A stretch of 33,067 nucleotides of DNA, taken from positions 1 to 33,067 of the forward strand of contig DATKZY010000079.1 in the NCBI GenBank assembly GCA_035527715.1. The letters run 5' to 3'. Of the stretch, positions 20,560-28,778 are shown one piece after another. Made by a program: the position numbers and the translations under genes. Source of the DNA: DSUN01 sp035527715 (GTDB lineage Bacteria > Planctomycetota > PUPC01 > DSUN01). Each line of letters starts with the position of its first letter. Positions within the stretch are counted from its first letter, which is position 1. The notes beneath the pieces are model-generated. The model ran no database searches, was not told where the DNA came from, and saw nothing but the letters and a program-made list of their open reading frames with translations.

Positions 20560-23500
20560 CTAGGGCTCCGATTGCACTGTGCTTCGCACATCTTCCAGCG
20601 TGAGTCCCTTTTGAGACCCGTCGTCAAAGGTCAGGTCAGCCGTCCCGGGAATGCCTCGGACGACGATGTTCGTGAGCTCGAGGTACTTGTATTGGTGGAA
20701 CTTCTTGTCCTTTGGGTCGTACTTCGAAACCGAGTACCATTCCCGAGAGACGAGAAGGGATCCATCGAGCAGTTCGATCGCGTCCACGTCGGCTCCCGCG
20801 CTGGGCCACAACTCGATCCTAGCGTAGACGCGGCCCTCGATCCAGCCCAGGAACGTGTCCCTGGAGATGCCGAGGTCGGCGGCGGCCGCTCCTGCCGGGT
20901 CGGCGGCGAAGTTCACGACGTAGTACGCGGTGAGGGCATAGCCTGCGAACTTGAGGACCTGCATCGCGGTCCTGCCGAGTCGCTTCGCGGCTCGGCCTAT
21001 GATCTGCCGCCAGCGGGCGTTGGCCTTGAGGTCAATCTTGCCGGCCTTCTGCGCGTGGCGGTAGAGCTTCGCCAGTGAGGACCCTCTGGGCGCCTTGGAG
21101 TGGAATCGCCTGACCTGGGAAACGTCGTACCCGTGGTCGTCGGCAATGTTCAGCATTTCATCAATGGCGTGTGCCTGCACCTTCCTGATGGGTTTGCCTG
21201 CCTTCATCAGTTCTCGTTGCTTGTCGATGAACGTTGTCCACCGTTTGGTTATCTGGTTCATATCTGCCCAGTGCTTCTCTGGCTTCACCGGGACCGTGAA
21301 GTCATCAATGTCGAAGTCCCCACCGAAGGCGTCGGTCCAGAACCGCGAGTAGTGGGGGTTCGTCTTGAGTTGACTGAAGAGGTGGTGGTCGTGGAAGCCC
21401 TTGAGCACCTCCTGGGCGCCGTTGACGGCCTTGCCGGCGGCGCCGGCGTTGTGGACGGCGAGGATGCCGAGGTCGGCGAGGGCCTGCCACTGGGCGTCGG
21501 TGAGCTGGGGGTGTTCGGCGTCGGGCTCGTAGAGGCAGATGCGCTTCTCGCTCTCCGCGTAGTCGCCCTCGTCGAGCAGCGAGTCGTGGCGGGCGACCGA
21601 GGGCGAGCCGTCGGCCATCACGAGCTCGAAGCCGTCGCTCGCCAGCTCCTCGCTGGTGAGGGTGGCCGCCGTTCGGCTGTTGAAGCCGTGGACGCGCAGC
21701 CTGGCGAAGCACGGGTCCTCGAGGACGACCTCCTGATCGCCGAGGGTGTCGAGGAGCATCTGGACGGGGACGGGCTCGACGCAGGTCGTCTCCGCGCCAT
21801 CCGCATCCACGAAGCGGAGCTCGGAGAACTGGGCGCTCCTGGCCGCGACGACGCAGGCGCCGCCGCGGAGCAGCTCGGCGTTCCACCGCTCGGCGCCCTC
21901 GCCGAAGGCGATCGTGGCCAGGGCCTGCTGATCGGCGTCCCAGTAGAGGAACTGCGTGCCGCCCTCGCCCCGCAGGACCACTCCGACGATCAGTGTGGAG
22001 CCGAAAGCGATGGCAGCCACGCCGTCGCAGGGATCGGCCAGCGGGAGCTCGGCGCCGCCGGGCATGCGCGCGGTGAGGCACTGGGCGTCGGCCAGGCCGC
22101 GAATCCGCAAGGTGACCGGCTGCGAGTGGTTCTCGCTCGCCTCGTCCACGTTGCGAACGGCCTCGACGCAGGGATGCGTGGAGCGGGGGACGTCTCCCGG
22201 CTCGGTGTAGTCGAAGGTGTTGGTGGCGGCTCCCGTCTCGGTGTAGGTGCGCTCGAACGAGTAGGTCGGCAGGTCGGGGTGGCCGACGGTGAGGCGGAGA
22301 GTGGCCTGGTCCACGTTGTCCGACAGGCCGTTGAACTGGACGATTTGCACGCGGACGGCGGCGCCGTTTTCGAGGGTCGCCGCGAAGAGCCCCGAGTCGT
22401 CCTCGGTCTCGGTGAGGGTTGTGCCGCCGTCGGGCGGCTCGGCGTCGCCGAGGTAGAACCGCAGCGTGTCGGGCTGGTTCGGGTCGGGGTTGGCGGGGAC
22501 GACGACGCGGTAGTGGGTGGTCAGGGCGAACTCGCCGCCGGGAGGGCCTGGCTCGATGACGGTGGACGCGCGGAAGAGGCTGGTCGTGGCGCCGGTCTCG
22601 GTGAAGTGGGCGGTCCGCGTCCACACGTTCCCGTCGCCAGCGTCGTAGCGCACCTCCGCCGTCAGCGAGTCCACGTTCCCCGTCAGCCCGGTGAACTCGG
22701 TGACCGATACGGTGGTGGGGAGGCCCCACACGGTTCCCCGGAAGACGAGGGAGTTCTCCTCGCCCTGTGCCTCGGTGAGGAGGGGGTCGGCGTCCTCGGG
22801 CTCTCGGTCGCCGAGGAAGAACCGCATGCTGTCGGCCGCTGCGGGGCCTGGCTCGGCGGGCAGGTGGAGGTTCTGGACTGAGGTGATGTCGCAGGGTTCG
22901 AGGCTCAGGGCGCCTCGGAAGAGCCGCGTGGCGGGCCCCGTCTCGGTGAAGGTGGCTGCAAGGCGCATCGTCCCGCCGTCGGGCCACGTGCAGGCGATCT
23001 CCGCATCGAGGGTGTCGGCCTGCTCGGTGAGGCCGGCGAAGTCCGTGACCGCGATCTGCACGGGCACGCCGTCGAGCTGGCCGTGGAACTCCAGGGATGC
23101 CTCTTCGCCCGCGTTCTCGGCGAGGAAGGGGTCGCCCTCCTGCGGCTCGCGCTGGCCGTAGTAGTATTGCACGACGTCGGCCGTGGCCGGGCCGGGCTCG
23201 GCCGGGAAGTAGAGGTTCGCTGTGAGAGTGAGCGCGCCACCGAGGCACGCTGTCCCGGGCACCTCCCTGCTGTCGAGCCGCACCTCGATGCTGTCGCGGC
23301 CTGTGCGGCCGGCGGCGTTTGCGGACGTTTCGACGGTGATCGTGTGCGTGCCTGTCGAGGCGGGGAAGCTGATGGCGACGGGGCCGAAGGTCCCCCTGTA
23401 GGGGTGCTGCCGGAAGAGGCTGGGCTGGCCGTCGTCCTGCGACTGCACGCCTGCCGGGTCGCACGCCTCGACCCCGTTGACGTAGACGTGCACCGACTCG

Positions 23501-25212
23501 ATGTCCGCCCTGCCTTGCGACACGCCTCCGCGCGGGGTGTTGTCGGCGATCGGGTCGCGCACGGTGCCGCTCACGGTCACGGTGGCCGTGCCATTCGAGA
23601 TGCCGACGTTGCCCGCGCCGATCTCGTCCAGGGCCACGACGGGCCTGGGGTCGCTCACCGGCACCCAGTTGGTGGGCGTGGCGGCGGCGCCGGCGGCCGG
23701 CAGGCCGGTGCCGGACTCGCAGGCATCGGGAACCACGAACTCGATGCGGACGGGGCGGACGCGGACGACGTCGCGGCAGATGGCCTGGAGCGGGCCTTGC
23801 TGGCCATCCGGGTCGAAGCGCACCGCGACGCTCTCCGCCTCCGAGCCGGCGACGTGGCGGATTCCTTCTGCGTACAGGGTGACGACTCGATTGGCCGCGG
23901 TGAGGCCAAGGGCGGAGAGCCGGACCGGGGAGCCGCTGGGGATGAAGTCGCCGGGGCTCTCGGCGGCTGCCACGCTGTTGCTGCTGCGGGCCTCTCCGCC
24001 GTCCTTCCGCCAGAGCCTCAGGGTGCCCGGGGCGGGGGTGAAGATGCCCGTCTGCTCGTCGTGAGCGACCTGTGCCGGGTCCGATGCGTCGTAGGTGAAG
24101 GTCACCTCGCCGTTCTGCGCGACGTCCGGGATGTCCCACAGGGGATGGGGGATCTCGAGCATCAGGCGGACGAAGCGCTTGCCCCCCGTCAGGTCGTCGT
24201 CGGTGCCGTCCGCCGCGTCGCGGTTGAAGCCGTCGGCGAAGTCGGGAATCCCGTCGCCATCGTCGTCGCCGTCGTTGACCGGGACGAACTTGCCCGGATA
24301 CTCGGGCTTGCCGACGACGTTCTCGGTCTGGTCCTCGTAGTCCGTGCGGGCCGGGTCGTCGAGGCCGTTGGTGTTGTCGGAATCCACGTCGAGGTCAATG
24401 CGCACCGCGGTGAGGCGCACCATGTCGGCGTAGGGCCACTCGTAGGGGTAGTCGCCCGCCGTTCCATCTGGGTCCACGAACATCCACACGCCGGCGTCGG
24501 CGAGGAAGAGGCTGGGCTTGGCGGCCTCGACGTAGAGGGTGATCGTGCGGCACTCGTCGCTGAAGCCGAGCTCCCAGGCCGCGTAGGGTGCCGGGCCGAC
24601 GTAATCGCCCCCCCCGTAGCTGCCGTAGTGGGCCGGGTTGCGCGAGCACCCGGACCACGCGCTCCAGATGCGCAGGCTGCCACCCCAGTCCTCCGCGGGC
24701 ACGTAGACGGGCGGGTCGCCGTACCGCGCGACCCCCCAGGCTACGCCGGGCAGGTAGACCTGGCTCCCGGGCGGGCTGCCGTCGTAGACGATTTCGACCC
24801 TCGCCGTCCATGGGTCGAAGGGCTCGGGCAGCTCGAGCACGATCGGCACGACGTCGTCATCGCAATAGGAGTCCGTATCGTCGTCGTTGCCCCACTCCCC
24901 ATCCCAGTTGTAGCCGTCGGCGAAGTCGGGGATGCCGTCGCCGTCGTCGTCGTCGTCGTTCACCGGCACGAACCTGCCGGGGTACTGCGGATTGCCGACG
25001 ACGGCTTCGATGGCCTCCTCGTAGTCGCTCCGGTCCGGGTAGCCCCACGCGTCGGTGTTGTCCGAGTCCACGTCGAGGTCAGGGTCGGGCGGGGGGTCCG
25101 AGGTCAGGGCCAGCGTGGCCAGGAGCACAAGCGCGATGGCGAGGGCGGGCCGCGTCGCGCCGAGCAGGACGGCGAGGGGACTCCTGTGGCAGCCATGACC
25201 GCTGAACTCCAT
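20560..25212 (-). CDS. Giant secreted protein with Ca-binding units, tandem beta repeats and C-terminal HHxxP-type nuclease motif (candidate polymorphic toxin)
   Basis: The protein has 1550 residues, with AGGAGG seven bases before the ATG. An N-terminal signal (about 15-38) precedes two copies of an Asp-rich thrombospondin type 3-like unit (45-102 and 273-330), each with DLDVDSDNTN/D, then FVPVND and DGDGIPDFADG. Beta regions follow each unit. Three tandem repeats of about 110 residues (roughly 658-772, 776-888 and 894-1004) share YYGQREP/FLGDREP/YLGDAEP and TFTETGPATRLF-like ends. Residues 1273-1320 carry GFHDHHLFSQ, FDIDDFTVPV and EKHW, the pattern of DUF2380/HHxxP-type endonuclease VII-fold toxins. 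H1276, H1277 and H1314 are candidate active-site residues. A hydrophobic helix (about 1415-1437) and a beta-rich tail follow. RHS repeats are absent. It is followed after one base by a SUKH gene. The secretion route and target are unknown. Confidence 0.75.
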   Translation of the reverse strand: MEFSGHGCHRSPLAVLLGATRPALAIALVLLATLALTSDPPPDPDLDVDSDNTDAWGYPDRSDYEEAIEAVVGNPQYPGRFVPVNDDDDDGDGIPDFADGYNWDGEWGNDDDTDSYCDDDVVPIVLELPEPFDPWTARVEIVYDGSPPGSQVYLPGVAWGVARYGDPPVYVPAEDWGGSLRIWSAWSGCSRNPAHYGSYGGGDYVGPAPYAAWELGFSDECRTITLYVEAAKPSLFLADAGVWMFVDPDGTAGDYPYEWPYADMVRLTAVRIDLDVDSDNTNGLDDPARTDYEDQTENVVGKPEYPGKFVPVNDGDDDGDGIPDFADGFNRDAADGTDDDLTGGKRFVRLMLEIPHPLWDIPDVAQNGEVTFTYDASDPAQVAHDEQTGIFTPAPGTLRLWRKDGGEARSSNSVAAAESPGDFIPSGSPVRLSALGLTAANRVVTLYAEGIRHVAGSEAESVAVRFDPDGQQGPLQAICRDVVRVRPVRIEFVVPDACESGTGLPAAGAAATPTNWVPVSDPRPVVALDEIGAGNVGISNGTATVTVSGTVRDPIADNTPRGGVSQGRADIESVHVYVNGVEACDPAGVQSQDDGQPSLFRQHPYRGTFGPVAISFPASTGTHTITVETSANAAGRTGRDSIEVRLDSREVPGTACLGGALTLTANLYFPAEPGPATADVVQYYYGQREPQEGDPFLAENAGEEASLEFHGQLDGVPVQIAVTDFAGLTEQADTLDAEIACTWPDGGTMRLAATFTETGPATRLFRGALSLEPCDITSVQNLHLPAEPGPAAADSMRFFLGDREPEDADPLLTEAQGEENSLVFRGTVWGLPTTVSVTEFTGLTGNVDSLTAEVRYDAGDGNVWTRTAHFTETGATTSLFRASTVIEPGPPGGEFALTTHYRVVVPANPDPNQPDTLRFYLGDAEPPDGGTTLTETEDDSGLFAATLENGAAVRVQIVQFNGLSDNVDQATLRLTVGHPDLPTYSFERTYTETGAATNTFDYTEPGDVPRSTHPCVEAVRNVDEASENHSQPVTLRIRGLADAQCLTARMPGGAELPLADPCDGVAAIAFGSTLIVGVVLRGEGGTQFLYWDADQQALATIAFGEGAERWNAELLRGGACVVAARSAQFSELRFVDADGAETTCVEPVPVQMLLDTLGDQEVVLEDPCFARLRVHGFNSRTAATLTSEELASDGFELVMADGSPSVARHDSLLDEGDYAESEKRICLYEPDAEHPQLTDAQWQALADLGILAVHNAGAAGKAVNGAQEVLKGFHDHHLFSQLKTNPHYSRFWTDAFGGDFDIDDFTVPVKPEKHWADMNQITKRWTTFIDKQRELMKAGKPIRKVQAHAIDEMLNIADDHGYDVSQVRRFHSKAPRGSSLAKLYRHAQKAGKIDLKANARWRQIIGRAAKRLGRTAMQVLKFAGYALTAYYVVNFAADPAGAAAADLGISRDTFLGWIEGRVYARIELWPSAGADVDAIELLDGSLLVSREWYSVSKYDPKDKKFHQYKYLELTNIVVRGIPGTADLTFDDGSQKGLTLEDVRSTVQSEP

Positions 25213-25722
25213 CCCACTTCCTCCTCCGGCGGCCCGGGAACGCGAGGCGGGCCACGCGCCATTGCCGGCCGTCGCCCCGTGAGCGCGCGGGGCGATGACG
25301 GACGCGGCGGGTACCTTCCCTTGTCAGCAGCCGGCTTTGGTTGGCAAGGGAGGGACCCGGCCTGTCCGGTCCGCCGGGTCCCTCTCCGACCGCGGCGCGG
25401 TGCCCTGACGCCGTGCGTCCTTGCCCCCGGCTGTCCCCCCTGCTGCCGTGTCGCAATTCCGCCTCCATTGGGCAGCAGGCTCTCGGTCGCGTCAATGCAT
25501 TTTGTGGGGGGTCTACACAGTGCCCTTCAGATCGGCCCGCGGAAAGTGGCCGAAGTCCGCGCCGGGGTTGTGGCGGCAGGCGGGGCGCAATGGGTGCGCT
25601 CCGGCCGGAGGGGTGTTGGGCACACAGGGGACAAGGCGCCGGGCGCCCCAGGGGGGAACGGGCGCGCGAGGGCCTGGGTTGGTCAGCGCGCCGGGGCGAC
25701 CGTCAGTTCGCGGCGAGAGGGG
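25213..25722. other. Long leader/spacer between frr and the toxin-like gene
   Basis: No supported gene was found in 510 bases. It contains a strong hairpin (25350-25384) and other GC-rich inverted repeats. A clear promoter for the toxin-like gene was not found. A minus-strand TTGACG (25487-25482) lacks a good -10. Confidence 0.4.
25350..25384. terminator. Strong hairpin upstream of the toxin-like gene
   Basis: Perfect 12-base arms GAGGGACCCGGC (25350-25361) and GCCGGGTCCCTC (25373-25384) are separated by 11 bases. It lies 138 bases before the toxin-like start and 339 bases after frr. It could terminate frr readthrough or attenuate the next gene. No T-run is evident. Confidence 0.45.
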
Positions 25723-26283
25723 TCACACTTCCATGATCTCAGCCGTCTTGTGCTCCAGGGCCTCGTCTGTTGCCTTCTCGTGGTCGCTGGTGAGTTCCTG
25801 GATATCATCCTTGAGGCGGAAGAAGTCGTCCTCGGGAATCGTCCCGTCCTTCTTTTCCTGGTCAGCGACCCGGAGGCTGTCGCGTCGGACGTTCCGGATG
25901 GCGACGCGGGTCTCCTCGGCCATATTGCGGAGTTGGCCGGCGATCTGCCGGCGGCGTTCCTCGCTGAGGGGCGGGACGACGAGGCGGATGAGGCGGCCGT
26001 CCACGGCCGGGGTGAGGCCCAGGCTGCTGGCCTGAATCGCCTTCTGGATGGCCTCGAGGGCGTTGGGGTCGTAGGGCTTGATGACGAGGAGCTGGGGGTC
26101 GGGCGCGCCGATGCCGGCGATCTGCTTGAGCGGCGTAGGCGCCCCGTAGTAGTCCACGCGGACGTTCTCGATGAGCCCGGGCGTGGCCCGCGAGCTCCGC
26201 ACGGTGCGGAGCTGCTCCTTGAGGTGCTGGACCGCCTTGTCCATGCGGTCGCTGGCATCCAGGTAGATGTCGTCGTACGGCAT
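25723..26283 (-). CDS. frr: Ribosome recycling factor
   Basis: The 186-residue length matches the family (about 185). RRF splits post-termination ribosomes together with EF-G in the cytoplasm. The sequence aligns along its whole length: N-terminal MDKAVQHLKEQLRTVRSSRATPGLIENVRVDYYGAPTPLKQIA, then LLVIKPYDPNALEAIQKAIQASSLGLTP, the hinge, PPLSEERRRQIAGQLRNMAEETRVAIRNVRRDS, and a helical end DDIQELTSDHEKATDEALEHKTAEIMEV. It is the last gene of the rpsB-tsf-pyrH-frr operon, 21 bases after pyrH. Confidence 0.97.
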   Translation of the reverse strand: MPYDDIYLDASDRMDKAVQHLKEQLRTVRSSRATPGLIENVRVDYYGAPTPLKQIAGIGAPDPQLLVIKPYDPNALEAIQKAIQASSLGLTPAVDGRLIRLVVPPLSEERRRQIAGQLRNMAEETRVAIRNVRRDSLRVADQEKKDGTIPEDDFFRLKDDIQELTSDHEKATDEALEHKTAEIMEV

Positions 26284-26304
26284 GCGTTGCCCTCCGTGGG
26301 GTGG

Positions 26305-27045
26305 CTATCGGCCCCCGGCAACCGCTTCGTCGGAGGCGACGAGGGTGCCAAGGGGCTCGCCACAGATGACGCGTTGGACGTTTCCCGGCGTCAGGAGGTT
26401 GAAGACGATGATCGGCATCAGGTTCTCGCGGCACATGGTGATCGCCGTCGCGTCCATCACGCGAAGGTTCCCGTGGATCACGTCCGTGTAGCTCAGGGCA
26501 TCGTAGAGCAGGGCGCCGGGGTGGGAGACGGGGTCGGCGGAGTACACTCCGTCCACCTTGGTGGCCTTGAGGAGGACCTCGGCTCCGAGCTCGGTGGCGC
26601 GCAGGGCCGCCGCGGTGTCGGTGGAGAAGTGGGGGTTGCCCGTGCCGGCCGCGAGGATGACGATGCGGCCCTTCTCCAGGTGGCGGATCGCGCGCCGGCG
26701 GATATACGGTTCCGCCACGTCGGCCATGTGAATCGCCGTCTGTACCCGCGTGACCACGCCCAGCGACTCCAGGGCATCCATCAGCGCCAGGGCGTTGATC
26801 ACCGTGGCGAGCATGCCCATGTAGTCGGCCGTGGCGCGGCCCACCCCGCGCTGGGCCATGACGTGGCCGCGCACGAAGTTGCCGCCCCCCACGACCACGC
26901 CCAGCTCCACGCCGAGCGCATTCACGTCGCGGCACTGCTGGGCGATGGACAGGAGCAGCTCGTGATCAATGCCGCCGGCCCCCTCCCTGCAGAAGCCCTC
27001 GCCGCTGATCTTCAGCAGCACGCGTTTGTAGCGCGAGGTGGGCAT
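26305..27045 (-). CDS. pyrH: UMP kinase
   Basis: The protein has 246 residues and phosphorylates UMP to UDP in pyrimidine nucleotide synthesis. Amino-acid-kinase fold signatures are present: KRVLLKISGEGF at the N-terminus, GVELGVVVGGGNFVRG, the hexameric bacterial motif DYMGMLATVINALALMDALE, FSTDTAAALRATELGAEVLLKATKVDGVYSADP, and a C-terminal MPIIVFNLLTPGNVQRVICGEPLGTLV. It starts six bases after the tsf stop, and its ribosome-binding site lies in the end of tsf. The placement between tsf and frr is the common bacterial order. Confidence 0.97.
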   Translation of the reverse strand: MPTSRYKRVLLKISGEGFCREGAGGIDHELLLSIAQQCRDVNALGVELGVVVGGGNFVRGHVMAQRGVGRATADYMGMLATVINALALMDALESLGVVTRVQTAIHMADVAEPYIRRRAIRHLEKGRIVILAAGTGNPHFSTDTAAALRATELGAEVLLKATKVDGVYSADPVSHPGALLYDALSYTDVIHGNLRVMDATAITMCRENLMPIIVFNLLTPGNVQRVICGEPLGTLVASDEAVAGGR

Positions 27046-27051
27046 GCGCGG

Positions 27052-27639
27052 CTATTCTCCCATCTGGAAGCGGACGAAGCGCCCGACCGAGATGTTCTCG
27101 CCCAGCTTGGCGACGAGCGACTTGATGTGGTCGGCCACGCTGGTCTTCGGGTCCTTCACGAAGGGCTGGTCGAGGAGGCAGCGCTCCTTGAAGAAGGCGT
27201 CGAGCTTGCCCTGCACGATCTTCTCGATGGCCTGGGGCGGCTTGTCCTTGACCTGCTCGCGGTAGATCTCCCGCTCCTTCTCCACGAGGTCGGCGGGCAC
27301 CTGGTCCCTGGAGACGGCGACGGGCCGCGTGGCGGCGACCTGCATGCACAGGTCGCGCGCGAGCTGGCGGAAGCCGTCGTTGCGGGCCACGAAATCGGTC
27401 TCGCACCTCAACTCGACCAGGACGCCGATCTTGCTGTTCGAGTGGATGTAGGAGGCGATGACGCCTTCCGAGGTTTCGCGGCCGGCGCGCTTCTCGGCGG
27501 TCTTGAGGCCCTGCTTGCGGAGATGCTCGACCGCTTTCTCGATGTCGCCCTGGGTCGCCTCGAGGGCCTCCTTGCACTTCATCATGCCGATGCCCGTGAT
27601 GTCGCGGAGTTGCTTGACCGCCTCAGCACCGATGGCCAT
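27052..27639 (-). CDS. tsf: Elongation factor Ts, short form
   Basis: The protein has 195 residues and is the guanine-nucleotide exchange factor for EF-Tu. It has the UBA-like N-terminal domain (AVKQLRDITGIGMMKCKEALEATQGDIEKAVEHLRKQG), the EF-Tu-contacting TDFVAR (residues about 80-85 in ELRCETDFVARNDGF), and one dimerisation-type region ending in a short tail. It is much shorter than the E. coli protein (283 residues) and resembles the about 200-residue form found in several phyla. It lies 46 bases after rpsB, in the same operon. Confidence 0.96.
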   Translation of the reverse strand: MAIGAEAVKQLRDITGIGMMKCKEALEATQGDIEKAVEHLRKQGLKTAEKRAGRETSEGVIASYIHSNSKIGVLVELRCETDFVARNDGFRQLARDLCMQVAATRPVAVSRDQVPADLVEKEREIYREQVKDKPPQAIEKIVQGKLDAFFKERCLLDQPFVKDPKTSVADHIKSLVAKLGENISVGRFVRFQMGE

Positions 27640-27685
27640 GAACGTTCCCTTGCTACAAAGAGGGAGGGGGGCGCGAGAGAGAGAC

Positions 27686-28504
27686 TCACGAAGCCGCCGT
27701 GGGCCCAGCGCCGCCCGGGGCCGCGGGCGGCGGCTCGGCCGCCGGCGCCGGCGCGGGCGCGGGCCTGGGCTCGGGCCTTTGCCCGGGCGTGCCCGACGCC
27801 TTGTCCGTCGCCACCGCGCCGGCCATGTTCCCGCCCTCGACCACCGCCTCGACCAGGTAGCCCAGGACGACTTGGACCGAGCGGATCGAGTCGTCGTTGC
27901 ACGGGATGCAGATGCTCATGTTCTTCGGGTTGGTATCGGTGTCAATGAGTGCGATCACGGCGATGCCCAGCTTGACCGCCTCGTTCACCGCGATCTTGTC
28001 GCGCTTGGGGTCTACGACGACGAGTGCCGCGGGGAGCTGCGTGAGCTCGCGGACGCCCTCGAGGTTCCGCAGGATCTTGCGCTTCTCGCGCATGTGGATC
28101 GCCACCATCTTCTTCTTGTAGGCGGCGAACTGCGCGGACTTCTCGGTGTTCTCGAGCACCTCGAGCCGGCCGAGGCTCTTGCGAACCGTCTGGAAGTTGG
28201 TCAGCGTGCCGCCCAGCCAGCGCTCGGCCACGAAGGGGAGGCCGCGGCCGCCCACCTCCTCGCGGACGACCCCCGCCGCCTGGCGCTTCGTGCCCACGAA
28301 CAGGATGGGCTGCCCCTGGCTGGCCAGTTGGTTCAGGAAGCGCCGGGCCTTCGCTATCCCTCGCACGGTCTGCCGCAAGTCTATGATATGGATGCCTTTA
28401 CGCTTCCCATAGATGTACGGCGCCATGCTCGGGTGCCAGCGGCTCGTGCGGTGGCCGTAGTGCACCCCCGCGTCCAGGAACTCCTTCACTGACATCGTCG
28501 TCAA
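27686..28504 (-). CDS. rpsB: Ribosomal protein S2 with Pro/Ala-rich C-terminal tail
   Basis: The protein has 272 residues. A TTG at 28504 has GGAG at seven bases and is my preferred start; ATG 28495 (SVKEFLDAGVHYGHRT follows) is the alternative. Core S2 signatures are present: LDAGVHYGHRTSRWHPSMAPYIYGKRKGIHIIDL, ILFVGTKRQA, RWLGGTLTNFQTVRKSLGRL, LPAALVVVDPKRDKIAVNEAVKLGI, and ALIDTDTNPKNMSICIPCNDDSIRSVQVV. The last 35 residues form a Pro/Ala/Glu-rich tail absent from the E. coli protein. S2 binds the small subunit and is needed for translation initiation. First gene of the operon, under the promoter at 28577-28604. Confidence 0.96.
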   Translation of the reverse strand: MTTMSVKEFLDAGVHYGHRTSRWHPSMAPYIYGKRKGIHIIDLRQTVRGIAKARRFLNQLASQGQPILFVGTKRQAAGVVREEVGGRGLPFVAERWLGGTLTNFQTVRKSLGRLEVLENTEKSAQFAAYKKKMVAIHMREKRKILRNLEGVRELTQLPAALVVVDPKRDKIAVNEAVKLGIAVIALIDTDTNPKNMSICIPCNDDSIRSVQVVLGYLVEAVVEGGNMAGAVATDKASGTPGQRPEPRPAPAPAPAAEPPPAAPGGAGPTAAS

Positions 28505-28576
28505 TCGCAGTCTCCGGAAAAGGGACTCTGGGGCATCGCGTCGCCACGATTCGCGCGCGATCTCCTGAAACTCTAC

Positions 28577-28604
28577 ATTATACTATCAAGCCCTGACGGA
28601 TCAA
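28577..28604 (-). promoter_or_regulatory. Promoter of the rpsB-tsf-pyrH-frr operon
   Basis: On the minus strand, TTGATC (28604-28599) and a perfect TATAAT (28582-28577) are separated by 16 bases in an AT-rich island. The predicted leader of about 65 bases could hold an S2 autoregulatory fold, but none was confirmed. Confidence 0.75.
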
Positions 28605-28778
28605 GTTGTTTTTGGCTGATCCGCGCCGTTGCCTTCCCCCGCGCGGTGGGCGCATGACGCAGAATGTCGAGCCGCATGGAGCCACGCGGCGTCCCTCTCC
28701 GGGCGCGCCGATGCCGGGCGGAGGCCACCCGGCATCGTCTGCGGGCACAGGCGCATTGGCCGACGGGCATGCTCCTCC

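Noticed and set aside
21305..24139. A second minus-strand frame of more than 900 codons inside the toxin-like gene
   Set aside because: It is Arg/Pro/His-rich and overlaps the frame that contains TSP3-like units and the nuclease motif.
23083..27948. A very long plus-strand open frame of more than 1600 codons opposite the toxin-like, frr, pyrH, tsf and rpsB genes
   Set aside because: It lies antisense to several certain genes and is Arg/Gly/Val-rich with no domain. It is a by-product of high GC codon use.
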